Below, in pieces: positions 8,800 through 17,002 of a stretch of 38,650 nt of DNA (positions are counted from its first letter, which is position 1; each line of letters begins with the position of its first letter). The translations under genes and the position numbers were made by a program. This DNA comes from Bdellovibrio sp. GTDB taxonomy: Bacteria; Bdellovibrionota; Bacteriovoracia; Bacteriovoracales; Bacteriovoracaceae. The notes under the pieces were generated by a model that saw nothing but the letters and a program-made list of their open reading frames with translations, did not search any database and was not told where the DNA came from. The stretch is from the NCBI GenBank assembly GCA_022729855.1, contig DZBG01000013.1, positions 1 to 38,650 of the forward strand. The letters run 5' to 3'.

Positions 8800-9252
8800 A
8801 TGAATCAAACAGTTAGGAGACAATACTTGACTATTCAAGAGAGAATTGAGGCCGTTAAGGCCCGCTTACAGCAGTTCACGGACTGGGAAGATCGGTACAA
8901 AGAGCTGATCCAACTAGGGAGAGCTTTGCCATCAATCACTGATGAACAGCGAGATGAAAAATATAAAGTGAAGGGATGCCAATCCCAAGTTTGGCTCATT
9001 CCAGAATTCAAAGATGGAAAAGTTTTTTTTCATGCTGACTCTGATGCGGTTTTAGTGAAAGGTATTATTGCACTTTTAGTCAATGTTTACTCAGGGGCAA
9101 CTCCCGATGAAATTTTAACCAACAAGCCAGACTTTTTAAAAGAAGTTGGAATCACAGATCATCTATCCATGAATCGCACGAATGGTCTTGCCTCAATGAT
9201 GAAGCAAATCCAAATGTATGCGGTAGTGTTTAAATCAATGCAAAAGGTTTAA
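8800..9252 (+). CDS. sufE: SufE-family sulfur acceptor
   Basis: SufE accepts persulfide sulfur from the cysteine desulfurase SufS for Fe-S cluster assembly. The 150-aa length is typical. The conserved acceptor cysteine is C60 in the motif KGCQSQVWL. A second family feature is the LLVNVYSGATPDEI stretch. No sufS or csdA is adjacent; it sits just before hemB, with a two-base gap, so the two are likely co-transcribed. The start ATG follows GAGGG. SufE versus the paralogue CsdE cannot be separated here. Confidence 0.88.
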   Translation: MNQTVRRQYLTIQERIEAVKARLQQFTDWEDRYKELIQLGRALPSITDEQRDEKYKVKGCQSQVWLIPEFKDGKVFFHADSDAVLVKGIIALLVNVYSGATPDEILTNKPDFLKEVGITDHLSMNRTNGLASMMKQIQMYAVVFKSMQKV

Positions 9253-9254
9253 GT

Positions 9255-10232
9255 ATGCATATTCGTCCACGTCGAAATAGAAAAAATGAAGTTATGAGAA
9301 ATCTTGTCAAAGAAACTTATTTGGGAGCAGAACATTTGATTGCTCCTTTATTTGTCGTGGCCGGAATAAATCAGAAAATCGCCATTAAATCGATGCCAGA
9401 TTGTTTCAGACTCTCAATTGATAATTTAATTATTGAGGCCCGCGAACTTTTTAATCTTGGTGTGAAAACAATTGCACTTTTTCCGGCAGTAGACGAATCA
9501 CTGAAAACTCCCGATGCTCGTGAAGCTTATAATCCAAATAATATTAATCATCAGGCGATGCGTGCTTTGAAAGAGGCCTTACCTGAAATGATGATCATGG
9601 GTGATATCGCTCTTGATCCATACTCAAGTGATGGACACGACGGTATTGTTGATCCCAAGACTGGGGAGATCTTAAATGATCCTTCTCTAGAAGTTCTGGC
9701 AAAGATGGCCGTGGCCCAAGCTCATGCGGGTGCGGATATTGTTGGGCCATCGGATATGATGGATGGACGTATTGGTTATATTAGAAATGCTCTGGATAAA
9801 GAGGGATTCACAAATATTTCAATTATGTCTTACACTGCAAAATATGCTTCGGCTTTTTATGGCCCTTTTAGAGACGCTCTCGATTCTGCTCCTAAGAAAG
9901 GTGATAAAAAAACTTATCAAATGGATTTTGCCAATGCCCGTGAGGCCATTCGTGAAGCTGAATTAGATGAAATGGAAGGGGCCGATATTTTAATGGTAAA
10001 ACCAGGGCTACCGTATCTTGATATTATTCTTCGTCTTAAAGAACATTCAACTCTTCCGATTGCTGCTTATAATATTAGTGGAGAGTACGCCATGGTGAAG
10101 GCTGCGGCCCAAAATGGATGGATTGATGAGAACAAGGCCGTGATTGAAGTGCTGACTAGTTTTAGAAGAGCTGGGGCCGATATCATTCTTACTTATCATG
10201 CAAAACTAGCGGCCCAGCTGCTGAGCAAGTAG
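9255..10232 (+). CDS. hemB: Delta-aminolevulinic acid dehydratase (porphobilinogen synthase)
   Basis: Condenses two 5-aminolevulinate molecules to porphobilinogen in haem synthesis. The two active-site lysine regions are visible: SYTAKYASAFYGPFRD and MVKPGLPYLD. The metal-site stretch reads DIALDPYSSDGHDGIVD, with aspartates where Zn-dependent enzymes have cysteines. This indicates the Mg-type subclass (family knowledge). The length of 325 aa is normal. The gene lies between sufE and the heptosyltransferase; the next gene's AGGAG overlaps its stop. Confidence 0.95.
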   Translation: MHIRPRRNRKNEVMRNLVKETYLGAEHLIAPLFVVAGINQKIAIKSMPDCFRLSIDNLIIEARELFNLGVKTIALFPAVDESLKTPDAREAYNPNNINHQAMRALKEALPEMMIMGDIALDPYSSDGHDGIVDPKTGEILNDPSLEVLAKMAVAQAHAGADIVGPSDMMDGRIGYIRNALDKEGFTNISIMSYTAKYASAFYGPFRDALDSAPKKGDKKTYQMDFANAREAIREAELDEMEGADILMVKPGLPYLDIILRLKEHSTLPIAAYNISGEYAMVKAAAQNGWIDENKAVIEVLTSFRRAGADIILTYHAKLAAQLLSK

Positions 10233-10239
10233 GAGTCCT

Positions 10240-11310
10240 GTGCATCTATTACTTGTACGATTCTCGAGTATGGGAGATGTAGTCCTTCAGACAGCAACTA
10301 TTAATTGGTTGAAGTCCCTCTATGGTGCCCATATTAAAATTAGTTTTCTTACCTCTAAGGAATTTTCCTCGCTCATTGAGGATCATCAGTACGTTGATAA
10401 TTTAATCACCTTTGATCGCAAGAAAGAAAAGTGGCCTGAACTCTCGGCCAAAATTAAAAAACTCCATCAAGAATCTAAGATTGATATGATTATCGATCTT
10501 CATGCCACACTTCGTTCTTGGAGACTCAGACAAAGCTTTTGGTTTATTCCATCTTTGACTGTAGATAAAAGGCGAGTAGAGAGATTTCTTCTGACAAAAA
10601 TTAAAATCGGCTTTGTAAAAAAGTTTCTAGGCCTTCCCATCTTTGCCATGGAACCTCAGGTCGAGAGAATTATTTATGACTGGAAAGATATTTTTGGAGA
10701 AGGGAATAATCTCTCTGCTCTTAGGAAATTTATCGGGTCAGATTTTGGGTTAAAGCAACTGACATTTCTGAAAAAAGAAAAACAATCTCCTCATGCTAAA
10801 CCGTATATCGTGATCGCTCCTGCGGCTTCCTTTGCTCCTAAAAGATGGCCAATTGAGAAATTTGCGGAACTGATTGAAATGGTTTTAGCGGAGAGTAGCT
10901 TAAATAAATTTGATCTGGTTATTCTGGCCGGACCGGCCGATGAGTATTGTAAAAATCTGAACTCTATCACTAGTGAGCGACTGGTTAATCTACAAGGAAA
11001 AACTTCTCTGCATGAATCAATGAAATATCTTGCTCATGCGAGTCTTTGTGTTGGAAACGATTCGGGGATGAATCATATCTCTGAGGCCTATGGGAATCCT
11101 GCCATCACGATCTTTGGGCCCACAGATGAAAAATTTGGGTTTGCTCCTCATGGAGTCAACTCTGAGGCGATCTCCATTCCATTGTGGTGCAGGCCATGTT
11201 CGACCACTGGAAAAAAAACTTGTTTTCGAGATCAGCAGTACTGTATGAATGGCATAAGTGCTGAAAGAGTTTTTCTCTCAGTAAAAAAGTGTATCCTTCA
11301 TGCTTTATGA
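10240..11310 (+). CDS. Glycosyltransferase family 9, LPS heptosyltransferase-like
   Basis: Transfers heptose from an ADP-sugar to the inner core of lipopolysaccharide (family role; WaaC versus WaaF is unresolved). Family marks are the N-terminal RFSSMGDVVLQT motif, GNDSGMNHISEA with the FGPTD motif in the C-terminal nucleotide-sugar domain, and a Cys-containing tail RPCSTTGKKTCFRDQQYC. It starts at GTG 10240 with AGGAG four bases upstream. It overlaps the Kdo transferase gene by 11 bases, which supports an LPS-core role. Confidence 0.85.
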   Translation: MHLLLVRFSSMGDVVLQTATINWLKSLYGAHIKISFLTSKEFSSLIEDHQYVDNLITFDRKKEKWPELSAKIKKLHQESKIDMIIDLHATLRSWRLRQSFWFIPSLTVDKRRVERFLLTKIKIGFVKKFLGLPIFAMEPQVERIIYDWKDIFGEGNNLSALRKFIGSDFGLKQLTFLKKEKQSPHAKPYIVIAPAASFAPKRWPIEKFAELIEMVLAESSLNKFDLVILAGPADEYCKNLNSITSERLVNLQGKTSLHESMKYLAHASLCVGNDSGMNHISEAYGNPAITIFGPTDEKFGFAPHGVNSEAISIPLWCRPCSTTGKKTCFRDQQYCMNGISAERVFLSVKKCILHAL

Positions 11311-12613
11311 TTTAATCATGCTCCCTCTTCTTTTTGTTCTCAGAGTCTTGGTGATCCCATGGATTCCCAAAGCTCGTGAGAGAGTCTTTTATGAGAAGCG
11401 TGCTAGTCACTATAAGGGTGGAGTCAGTTTTCATGAGGATGGGGTTCAAGCTGATATTGCTTTTGAATTTTCATCTGAGGGTGAGCTTCAGCAGTGTCTT
11501 CCTTTAATTGAAAGTGCTATCGCAGAAAATCAAAAAATTGAATTGATCTATTTCTCTCCGAGTGTGGAGAAGGGTGTTCATAGTCTTTACGAAAAGTATC
11601 CGGCCCAAATCAGGGTGCTGGCCTTTCCACTTCTGACTTACGGAGTGCAGAGAAATCAATCCTTCCGCCGCTGGGTTACCGCCAAAAAATTAATTCTTGT
11701 AAGATATGATTTTCTCCCTGAAATTTTTCTGTGGGGCAGATCTGCTGAGCATGAGCTTATTATTATTTGGGCAAGTTTTAAGAGAAAACGGCTTCAAGGG
11801 AAAAGGCTCTCAGTTTATCAGATGTTATTTTTAAAACTCGCTAAAACGATTGTGGCCGCAACTGATAAAGACGCTGACTATATCAAAAATCACGGATTGA
11901 GTGTTCTTGAGACATTTGATTTTCGAATGATTCAAATTTCAAATCGAGTCAAAAAAATTGATCACACTTTGAAGGAGAAGTTTCCTTCATGGCCTATATT
12001 TTCAGAGATTCTTGAATCACTTCCTCTTGAGAATCGATTTTTATTCGGAAACGCCTGGCCAGTTGATCTAGATCTTATTGATGATGGATTTTGCGATCAA
12101 GTAGAGAAGGGCGCGAAATTCTTTTGTATCGTTCCCCATCTGGTGGGTGGAGAGCATCTTCAAGTCTGGAGAGAAAAGCTCAAAGAATTAAATTTAACTT
12201 ATTATGAAATGACTCCTGAAACACCTGTGCAGGAGATGCTTTTGCAATTTAAATCCCAGCCGGGGGTTATTGTCCTTCATTTGAAGGGAGTCCTCTGCGA
12301 GCTCTATCATTATTTTGGATACGCTTATGTTGGAGGCGGATTCGGTCAATCTGTGCACTCACTTCTTGAGCCCTATGTTTCAGGATCGCAGTGGATTAGT
12401 TGTGGCCCTAAATCCCTTCGCTCAACAGAAATTGACTTATGTAATCAAGAGGGACTGGTTGTCAGTACCTTGCTGAATGCCTCAGAGTTTAATCAGTGGA
12501 CCAAAACCCCAAGGCCAGATATCCTAGAGAAGAGAGCAGATAACGTTTTATTCTTAGAAACAAAATTTGAAAATTTAAAACAAAGACTTTTGCATGTTAA
12601 AAAATCATTATAA
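11300..12613 (+). CDS. waaA: 3-deoxy-D-manno-octulosonic-acid (Kdo) transferase
   Basis: Adds Kdo to lipid A precursor at the inner face of the inner membrane. The N-terminus has a hydrophobic anchor (about 5-20). The C-terminal domain shows YVGGGFGQSVHSLLEP, which matches the WaaA pattern around the conserved GG..H..LEP, followed by CGPKS. At 437 aa it is of usual size. The N-terminal half is quite divergent from well-known WaaA proteins, and the family Arg/Glu motif is less obvious. The ATG at 11300 lies within the end of the upstream glycosyltransferase, so they are coupled. Confidence 0.75.
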   Translation: MLYDLIMLPLLFVLRVLVIPWIPKARERVFYEKRASHYKGGVSFHEDGVQADIAFEFSSEGELQQCLPLIESAIAENQKIELIYFSPSVEKGVHSLYEKYPAQIRVLAFPLLTYGVQRNQSFRRWVTAKKLILVRYDFLPEIFLWGRSAEHELIIIWASFKRKRLQGKRLSVYQMLFLKLAKTIVAATDKDADYIKNHGLSVLETFDFRMIQISNRVKKIDHTLKEKFPSWPIFSEILESLPLENRFLFGNAWPVDLDLIDDGFCDQVEKGAKFFCIVPHLVGGEHLQVWREKLKELNLTYYEMTPETPVQEMLLQFKSQPGVIVLHLKGVLCELYHYFGYAYVGGGFGQSVHSLLEPYVSGSQWISCGPKSLRSTEIDLCNQEGLVVSTLLNASEFNQWTKTPRPDILEKRADNVLFLETKFENLKQRLLHVKKSL

Positions 12614-13925
12614 TTCTCTACTCATTGGAAAAGGATTTTTATCTTTGCTCCAAGGACTCAAGTCAACAGGGGAGAGTAAATCAGTTCTTCTTGTGGATGA
12701 TCCACGATTTGAGACAGTGGCCCATCAAACGGATTATATTTCAGATTTAGAACTGCGGTTTCTTACAGAGATCGGAATTAAGTTTAATCTTAACGAATTG
12801 GTTGATCTGGATGATTGCTTGAGCTTGCGTCCTTATCAATTACATGGGGCCGATAAATCAGTTCTTCTTGGGATGTCGCCTTTTCACAATGCGAAAGAGT
12901 TATGGAGAAAGTTTTCTCACTTTATTGGAAAGGAGACTGCTGAGCTTCTCATGACTATTAAGGAAGAAGACTTTAATCATTGGTATGACTCAGAGATCCT
13001 GCGTTTTACTGCGGAACTTAAAACAAGTTATCAGAAAGGCCGTCCTTTAAAATTTAACTTTCAAGGACCACACTATATTTTAGAGTGGATTGAAGGGTTT
13101 AAAAAATGGTTAGCGCAAAGTTATAATGGGGAGAAGTCTCTCGAGGGCAGACTTTTTGTTCATCTCTCATCAAGTTTATTTGAAGATAAAATAAAAAAAT
13201 ATTTAGATAATGGTGATTTTGCTTATTATTTTTTAAGATGGCTCTCGCCTTTATATCAAGTGGACAATAACCGCTTAGGAATGATGCTTGAGAGAACTCT
13301 TACAAGTCGCGGAGGGGATATTAAAAAGACCTCGATCCAAGACTGGCAGATTCATGAAAATAGATTATTTCATATTCTTCTCTCAACTTATGAGGGTGTG
13401 ATTTCAATGGATGAAACCGATATCTTCGGACATCTTCCAGAGGATGCTCCTTTTGTTTCAATGACTCCTTATCAGCTTTATCAGTTTGCGAGTGTGGGGA
13501 ATTTAAGTGATGAGGAGATTCACTCTCCTGGTCAGCTTTTAGAGCTACATTTTATTACTGAGACTGAACGTCTAGGTGGAGAGAGGCCACTCAGGCATTT
13601 TATTTTTAATCAAAATGGGATTCGCGCTTATTATCCTTATCTTATGATGCCGGGAACCCGTGCGGTCTTTTCTCAGGATCTGATTTACCGTGATGCCGCC
13701 ACTGATTTTGCGCGTTTTCATCGCCCTCTTCAAAAAATCAATTTCACTGCTTCAAGAAGACAGATGATGGATGCTGAACTCATTCCACTTAAAGAGGCTT
13801 TCAGTATAAATAATTGGCCACTGAGGGATGCTCAGGGTGAGCGCCAGATTTTAGGGGTAAACTACCAAGGGCCATTTAAGTTTCAACGATTTGGAATTAT
13901 TGGCCACTTACTCTCGTTTCTTTGA
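12594..13925 (+). CDS. Unrecognised 443-aa protein, possible Rossmann-like N-terminus
   Basis: I do not recognise this family. The start overlaps waaA by 20 bases and has no clear ribosome-binding site, so coupled translation is likely. The N-terminus (about 8-36) reads LLIGKGF, then a short helix, then VLLVDD. This resembles a degenerate dinucleotide-binding beta-alpha-beta unit, as in FAD/NAD oxidoreductases; it is a guess. No signal peptide or membrane segments are evident, so it should be cytoplasmic. Its place directly behind two LPS-core genes suggests an envelope-related job. Its 3' end is close to the small prepilin gene. Confidence 0.6.
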   Translation: MLKNHYNSLLIGKGFLSLLQGLKSTGESKSVLLVDDPRFETVAHQTDYISDLELRFLTEIGIKFNLNELVDLDDCLSLRPYQLHGADKSVLLGMSPFHNAKELWRKFSHFIGKETAELLMTIKEEDFNHWYDSEILRFTAELKTSYQKGRPLKFNFQGPHYILEWIEGFKKWLAQSYNGEKSLEGRLFVHLSSSLFEDKIKKYLDNGDFAYYFLRWLSPLYQVDNNRLGMMLERTLTSRGGDIKKTSIQDWQIHENRLFHILLSTYEGVISMDETDIFGHLPEDAPFVSMTPYQLYQFASVGNLSDEEIHSPGQLLELHFITETERLGGERPLRHFIFNQNGIRAYYPYLMMPGTRAVFSQDLIYRDAATDFARFHRPLQKINFTASRRQMMDAELIPLKEAFSINNWPLRDAQGERQILGVNYQGPFKFQRFGIIGHLLSFL

Positions 13926-13941
13926 TTTGGGTTATAATGAG

Positions 13942-14163
13942 ATGATGAAATTTTTAAAGTCCCTCAAAGAGAAAGGCCAGACATCCATTGAGTATTTGCT
14001 CCTCTTGAGTGTGGCCATTGCTATGGGGCTTACTTTTAGTAAAAAGTTCGAAGAATATCTCCTCACTAATCCAGATAGCTATATCAATAAACATCTTAAA
14101 ATCTACGATCAATCCTTTAATGACCCTTCTAAGGCCTATAAAACTTTTTCTTTTCCTCGCTAA
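13942..14163 (+). CDS. Small class III-type prepilin (Flp/archaeal-like)
   Basis: About 73 aa. A short basic leader ends in KEKG, followed by QTSIEYLLLLSVAIAMG. This matches the class III signal peptide seen in archaeal and Flp-type pilins: cleavage after Gly, Gln at +1, Glu at +5, then a hydrophobic helix. The remainder is a short polar tail with no cysteines. I start at the ATG pair 13942/13945; a TTG at 13891 would extend into the upstream gene by 17 residues and spoil the leader. It lies 16 bases after the upstream stop. No peptidase, ATPase or assembly genes are nearby. Confidence 0.65.
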   Translation: MMKFLKSLKEKGQTSIEYLLLLSVAIAMGLTFSKKFEEYLLTNPDSYINKHLKIYDQSFNDPSKAYKTFSFPR

Positions 14164-14362
14164 TCATATCGGCATGTTGCGATGCGTACTTCTCTAAGTG
14201 TCTAATATTATTATCGCCAAATCTTATCCTTTACCCCTGTAAAATGTACACGAGTCCTCAGATTTATGTGTGACTCAATGCGTAAATTGTTTATCCTCTC
14301 ATCAAACTTGAATTATGGGTGGATGCCCAAATAAAAGCATTACGAGAGTATGAGGAGGATGT

Positions 14363-15499
14363 ATGAAAAAATCTGTATTGGCCGTATTAATCGGTCTGAG
14401 CTTCTCGGCGGCGTACGCCCAGACAGCGACACAAGAGAAGGTTCTGAACTCGGCCCCTATCGATGTTGATGGGTACTTAGCAGAACAAAGAGTAACGGAT
14501 GGAGAGCTAGAGTCAATTAACTCTACAGTGAGAAAGTATCAAACTGATAACACTCTCTACAAAGAAAAAGCAAAAGCACTGAACAAGCTTACTAATGAAG
14601 CTGAAAAAATCGGTGAAAATGCTGAAGAAAAAATCCACGCTAACGTTGAAGCAAAACGTGCTGAGAAAAAAGCGATGGCCAAAATTAAAAAAGCAGAAGA
14701 AAAACTCAAATGCTTGATGGATGAGAATCCAGGTGCTGATTGTGATCAGTACGGAATGGGTAATCAAGATGAAGTAAGAGTTCAGCAAGCGGCTCCGCAA
14801 ACAACTGCGGTAAGTACTGCTGAAGTTGCACCAGCAGCAGCGGGTGGTTTACTTGAGACAATCAAGTTACTTCCTTATGCAGGAGCAACTACATATAGAG
14901 GTAAAGTTGAATCACTTGAAACAAGTTTTGCAGGTGGTTTAAAAGTTGAATCTCAAATCAATAACCGTTTCAGTATGGGGATTGGTCTGAATTATAACCA
15001 ACTTAATACGCAAGATTTTGCTAACAACAGTCTTTATGGACAAACATATACTAACCAGTATTTCGGTCAGTATGGTCAGCAAGGGCGTGAGATTAGCTAC
15101 AGTAGCATGGGTCTAGATGTTTACGGAAAATTCTTCATTACAAATGGTGAGAGATTCCGTCCATATATCGGAGCTGGGCTTGGTTACAATAGAGCGAACC
15201 TTGAATACGCTGGGAATAATCAGCAAAATGTATTTGCAGGAAATCGTTTTGGAAATGAAAAGTATAATACAAGTTTTGCTTCTGGTTTCTTAACTGCTGG
15301 TTCTGAAATCATGATCACTAAAATGTTCGGGATTAACTTAGAAGCAGGGTATTCAACAGGTCTTGGAAGTAGTCTTTCAAGTGCAAATAGTCAGAATGCT
15401 TTTACTTCGCCAGATCAGCGTCGTCTAAACCAGCTTGGTGACGAAATCATTAATGCTAACGCATTATCGATTAACTTAGGTCTCTTGATTGTATTCTAA
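14363..15499 (+). CDS. Outer-membrane beta-barrel protein with periplasmic coiled coil
   Basis: A signal peptide is clear (MKKSVLAVLIGLSFSAAYA, cleaved near 19-20). Residues about 30-115 form a Lys/Glu/Ala-rich helix, probably a coiled coil. Two cysteines in KLKCLMDENPGADC may form a disulfide. A Gln/Pro/Ala linker follows, then about 210 residues of alternating strands typical of an 8-stranded barrel (GIGLNYNQ, YIGAGLGYNRA, NLEAGYSTG), ending in Phe as expected for insertion by the BAM complex. A strong AGGAGG precedes the ATG. A solitary transcript is likely because a terminator follows. The coiled coil could contact peptidoglycan, but no OmpA-type binding domain is seen. Confidence 0.8.
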   Translation: MKKSVLAVLIGLSFSAAYAQTATQEKVLNSAPIDVDGYLAEQRVTDGELESINSTVRKYQTDNTLYKEKAKALNKLTNEAEKIGENAEEKIHANVEAKRAEKKAMAKIKKAEEKLKCLMDENPGADCDQYGMGNQDEVRVQQAAPQTTAVSTAEVAPAAAGGLLETIKLLPYAGATTYRGKVESLETSFAGGLKVESQINNRFSMGIGLNYNQLNTQDFANNSLYGQTYTNQYFGQYGQQGREISYSSMGLDVYGKFFITNGERFRPYIGAGLGYNRANLEYAGNNQQNVFAGNRFGNEKYNTSFASGFLTAGSEIMITKMFGINLEAGYSTGLGSSLSSANSQNAFTSPDQRRLNQLGDEIINANALSINLGLLIVF

Positions 15500-15538
15500 G
15501 AAAGAATATAAATAACGCATCCTCATTCTCATCCTCGT

Positions 15539-15569
15539 AAAAACCCCAGACTTAGTTCTGGGGTTTTTT
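15539..15569 (+). terminator. Strong intrinsic terminator after the beta-barrel gene
   Basis: CCCCAGA (15544-15550) and TCTGGGG (15557-15563) pair perfectly around CTTAGT. The stem is extended by flanking As and Ts and ends in six Ts (15564-15569). It separates the barrel gene from the fatty-acid genes. Confidence 0.92.
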
Positions 15570-15598
15570 ATTGCATAGATAAAAACTCGGGTATTGGG

Positions 15599-15683
15599 TT
15601 TCTTCTCAAAATCTCTTGATATTCACTCGCTAGTTTTTGACCCTTGGGTTAAAATTTTTAAGTAAATTTCTTCTTAAAATTTC
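15599..15683 (+). promoter_or_regulatory. Candidate operator region upstream of the thiolase gene
   Basis: A 17-base direct repeat (15599-15615 and 15667-15683, 15 of 17 identical, core TTTCTTCT-AAAAT) flanks an imperfect palindrome TTGACCCTTGGGTTAA (15637-15652). The left end of the palindrome could serve as a -35 element (TTGACC), but no convincing -10 was found. A fatty-acid-responsive repressor site is inference. Confidence 0.3.
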
Positions 15684-15700
15684 ATAACAAGGACGTCGTC

Positions 15701-16990
15701 ATGAAACCAGTTTATCTCGTTGATGGGAAACGCACTCCCCAAGTTAAAGCAGGTGCAGATCTTAAAGAAATTGCAGCTCCATATTTAGGCCATTATTTAA
15801 TACGTCACTTAATGGATAAGTATGCCATCCCAAATGATATGATTGATGAAGTGATTGTGGGAAATACTGGAACTCCTGCGAAATATCCCAACGTTGGCCG
15901 CGTGATCGCTCTTGAAGCTGGACTTAATAAAAAAACTTCTGGTTATTCAGTTCATAGAAATTGTGCCTCTGGTATGGAAGCACTTTCTCAGGCCTATGTG
16001 AAAATTGCTCTTGGCCGCAGTGATCTTTTATTTGCTGGTGGTGTTGAGAACATGACTCAAATGCCTCTTATGTACAACAAAGAGATGACTGATTTTTTCA
16101 TGGAATTGATGAAGGCAAAATCTCCTGCTCAAAAATTAAAAATCATGACTTCTTTCCGTCCGCACTTTCTGGCGCCAGTGATTGCTATTGAGCAAGGTTT
16201 GACTGATCCTTTCTGTGGAAAAAATATGGGACAGACGGCAGAGACACTTGCTCGCGAGTTAGGAATTTCTCGTCTTCAGCAAGATGAATTTGCCAATCGC
16301 TCTCATCAACGTGCCACGGCTGCCACTAAAGATGGAAAATTCAGAGATGAAATTCTTCCTATCACAGCAGGTTACAAAATGGACAAGATGATCGCTGATG
16401 ATATTGGCCCACGTGGTAATTCAACAGTTGAAGGTCTTGGTAAAATGAAGCCTTATTTTGAAAAAGAAACAGGAACAGTGACTGTTGGAAATGCTTGTCC
16501 ACTGACTGACGGTGGTTCAATGTGGCTTTTAGCTTCTGAGGAAGCTGTGAAAAAATATAATCTTGATCCGATGGCCCGTATGGTTGATTACCATTTCCAT
16601 GGACTTGAGCCTGAGAGAATGGGACTCGGTCCAGTTCTTGCGACTCATGGTGTGCTTAAGCGCACAGGGATGAAGCTTTCTCAAATGGATCTTCTTGAAA
16701 TTAACGAAGCCTTCGCGGCTCAAGTTCTTGCTTGTAAAAAAGTAATGAGTGACCGCAGTCTAGCTAGCCGTTGGGGAATTGATGAAGTGATCGGTGAGAT
16801 CGATGATTCAAAAATGAATGTAAATGGTGGAGCGATTGCTCTTGGTCACCCAGTAGGATCAACAGGATCACGTTTAGTGGTGACTCTTGCTCATGAGCTT
16901 AAGCGCCAGAAGAAGAAGTATGGTCTTGCCTCACTTTGTATTGGTGGCGGCCAAGGTGGTGCTGTGATTATTGAAAATCTTAAACTTTAA
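15701..16990 (+). CDS. fadI: Acetyl-CoA acyltransferase (3-ketoacyl-CoA thiolase)
   Basis: Last step of fatty-acid beta-oxidation, splitting 3-ketoacyl-CoA with CoA. Thiolase hallmarks are the nucleophile C88 in NCASGMEA, H383 in GGAIALGHPVGSTGSR and C413 in CIGGGQGG. The length of 429 aa and the pairing with a FadJ-type protein fit FadI better than the shorter FadA. The start ATG follows AAGGA. The hydratase/dehydrogenase gene follows after 12 bases. Confidence 0.9.
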   Translation: MKPVYLVDGKRTPQVKAGADLKEIAAPYLGHYLIRHLMDKYAIPNDMIDEVIVGNTGTPAKYPNVGRVIALEAGLNKKTSGYSVHRNCASGMEALSQAYVKIALGRSDLLFAGGVENMTQMPLMYNKEMTDFFMELMKAKSPAQKLKIMTSFRPHFLAPVIAIEQGLTDPFCGKNMGQTAETLARELGISRLQQDEFANRSHQRATAATKDGKFRDEILPITAGYKMDKMIADDIGPRGNSTVEGLGKMKPYFEKETGTVTVGNACPLTDGGSMWLLASEEAVKKYNLDPMARMVDYHFHGLEPERMGLGPVLATHGVLKRTGMKLSQMDLLEINEAFAAQVLACKKVMSDRSLASRWGIDEVIGEIDDSKMNVNGGAIALGHPVGSTGSRLVVTLAHELKRQKKKYGLASLCIGGGQGGAVIIENLKL

Positions 16991-17002
16991 GAGAGGCCAG
17001 TT

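Noticed and set aside
13891-13941. TTG start that would extend the prepilin upstream by 17 residues
   Set aside because: The extension overlaps the previous gene and would put an unsuitable sequence in front of the basic leader expected for a prepilin.
14164-14362. The 199-base gap before the beta-barrel gene, examined for a promoter, small gene or terminator
   Set aside because: Apart from the AGGAGG ribosome-binding site I found no convincing promoter pair, hairpin or coding frame.
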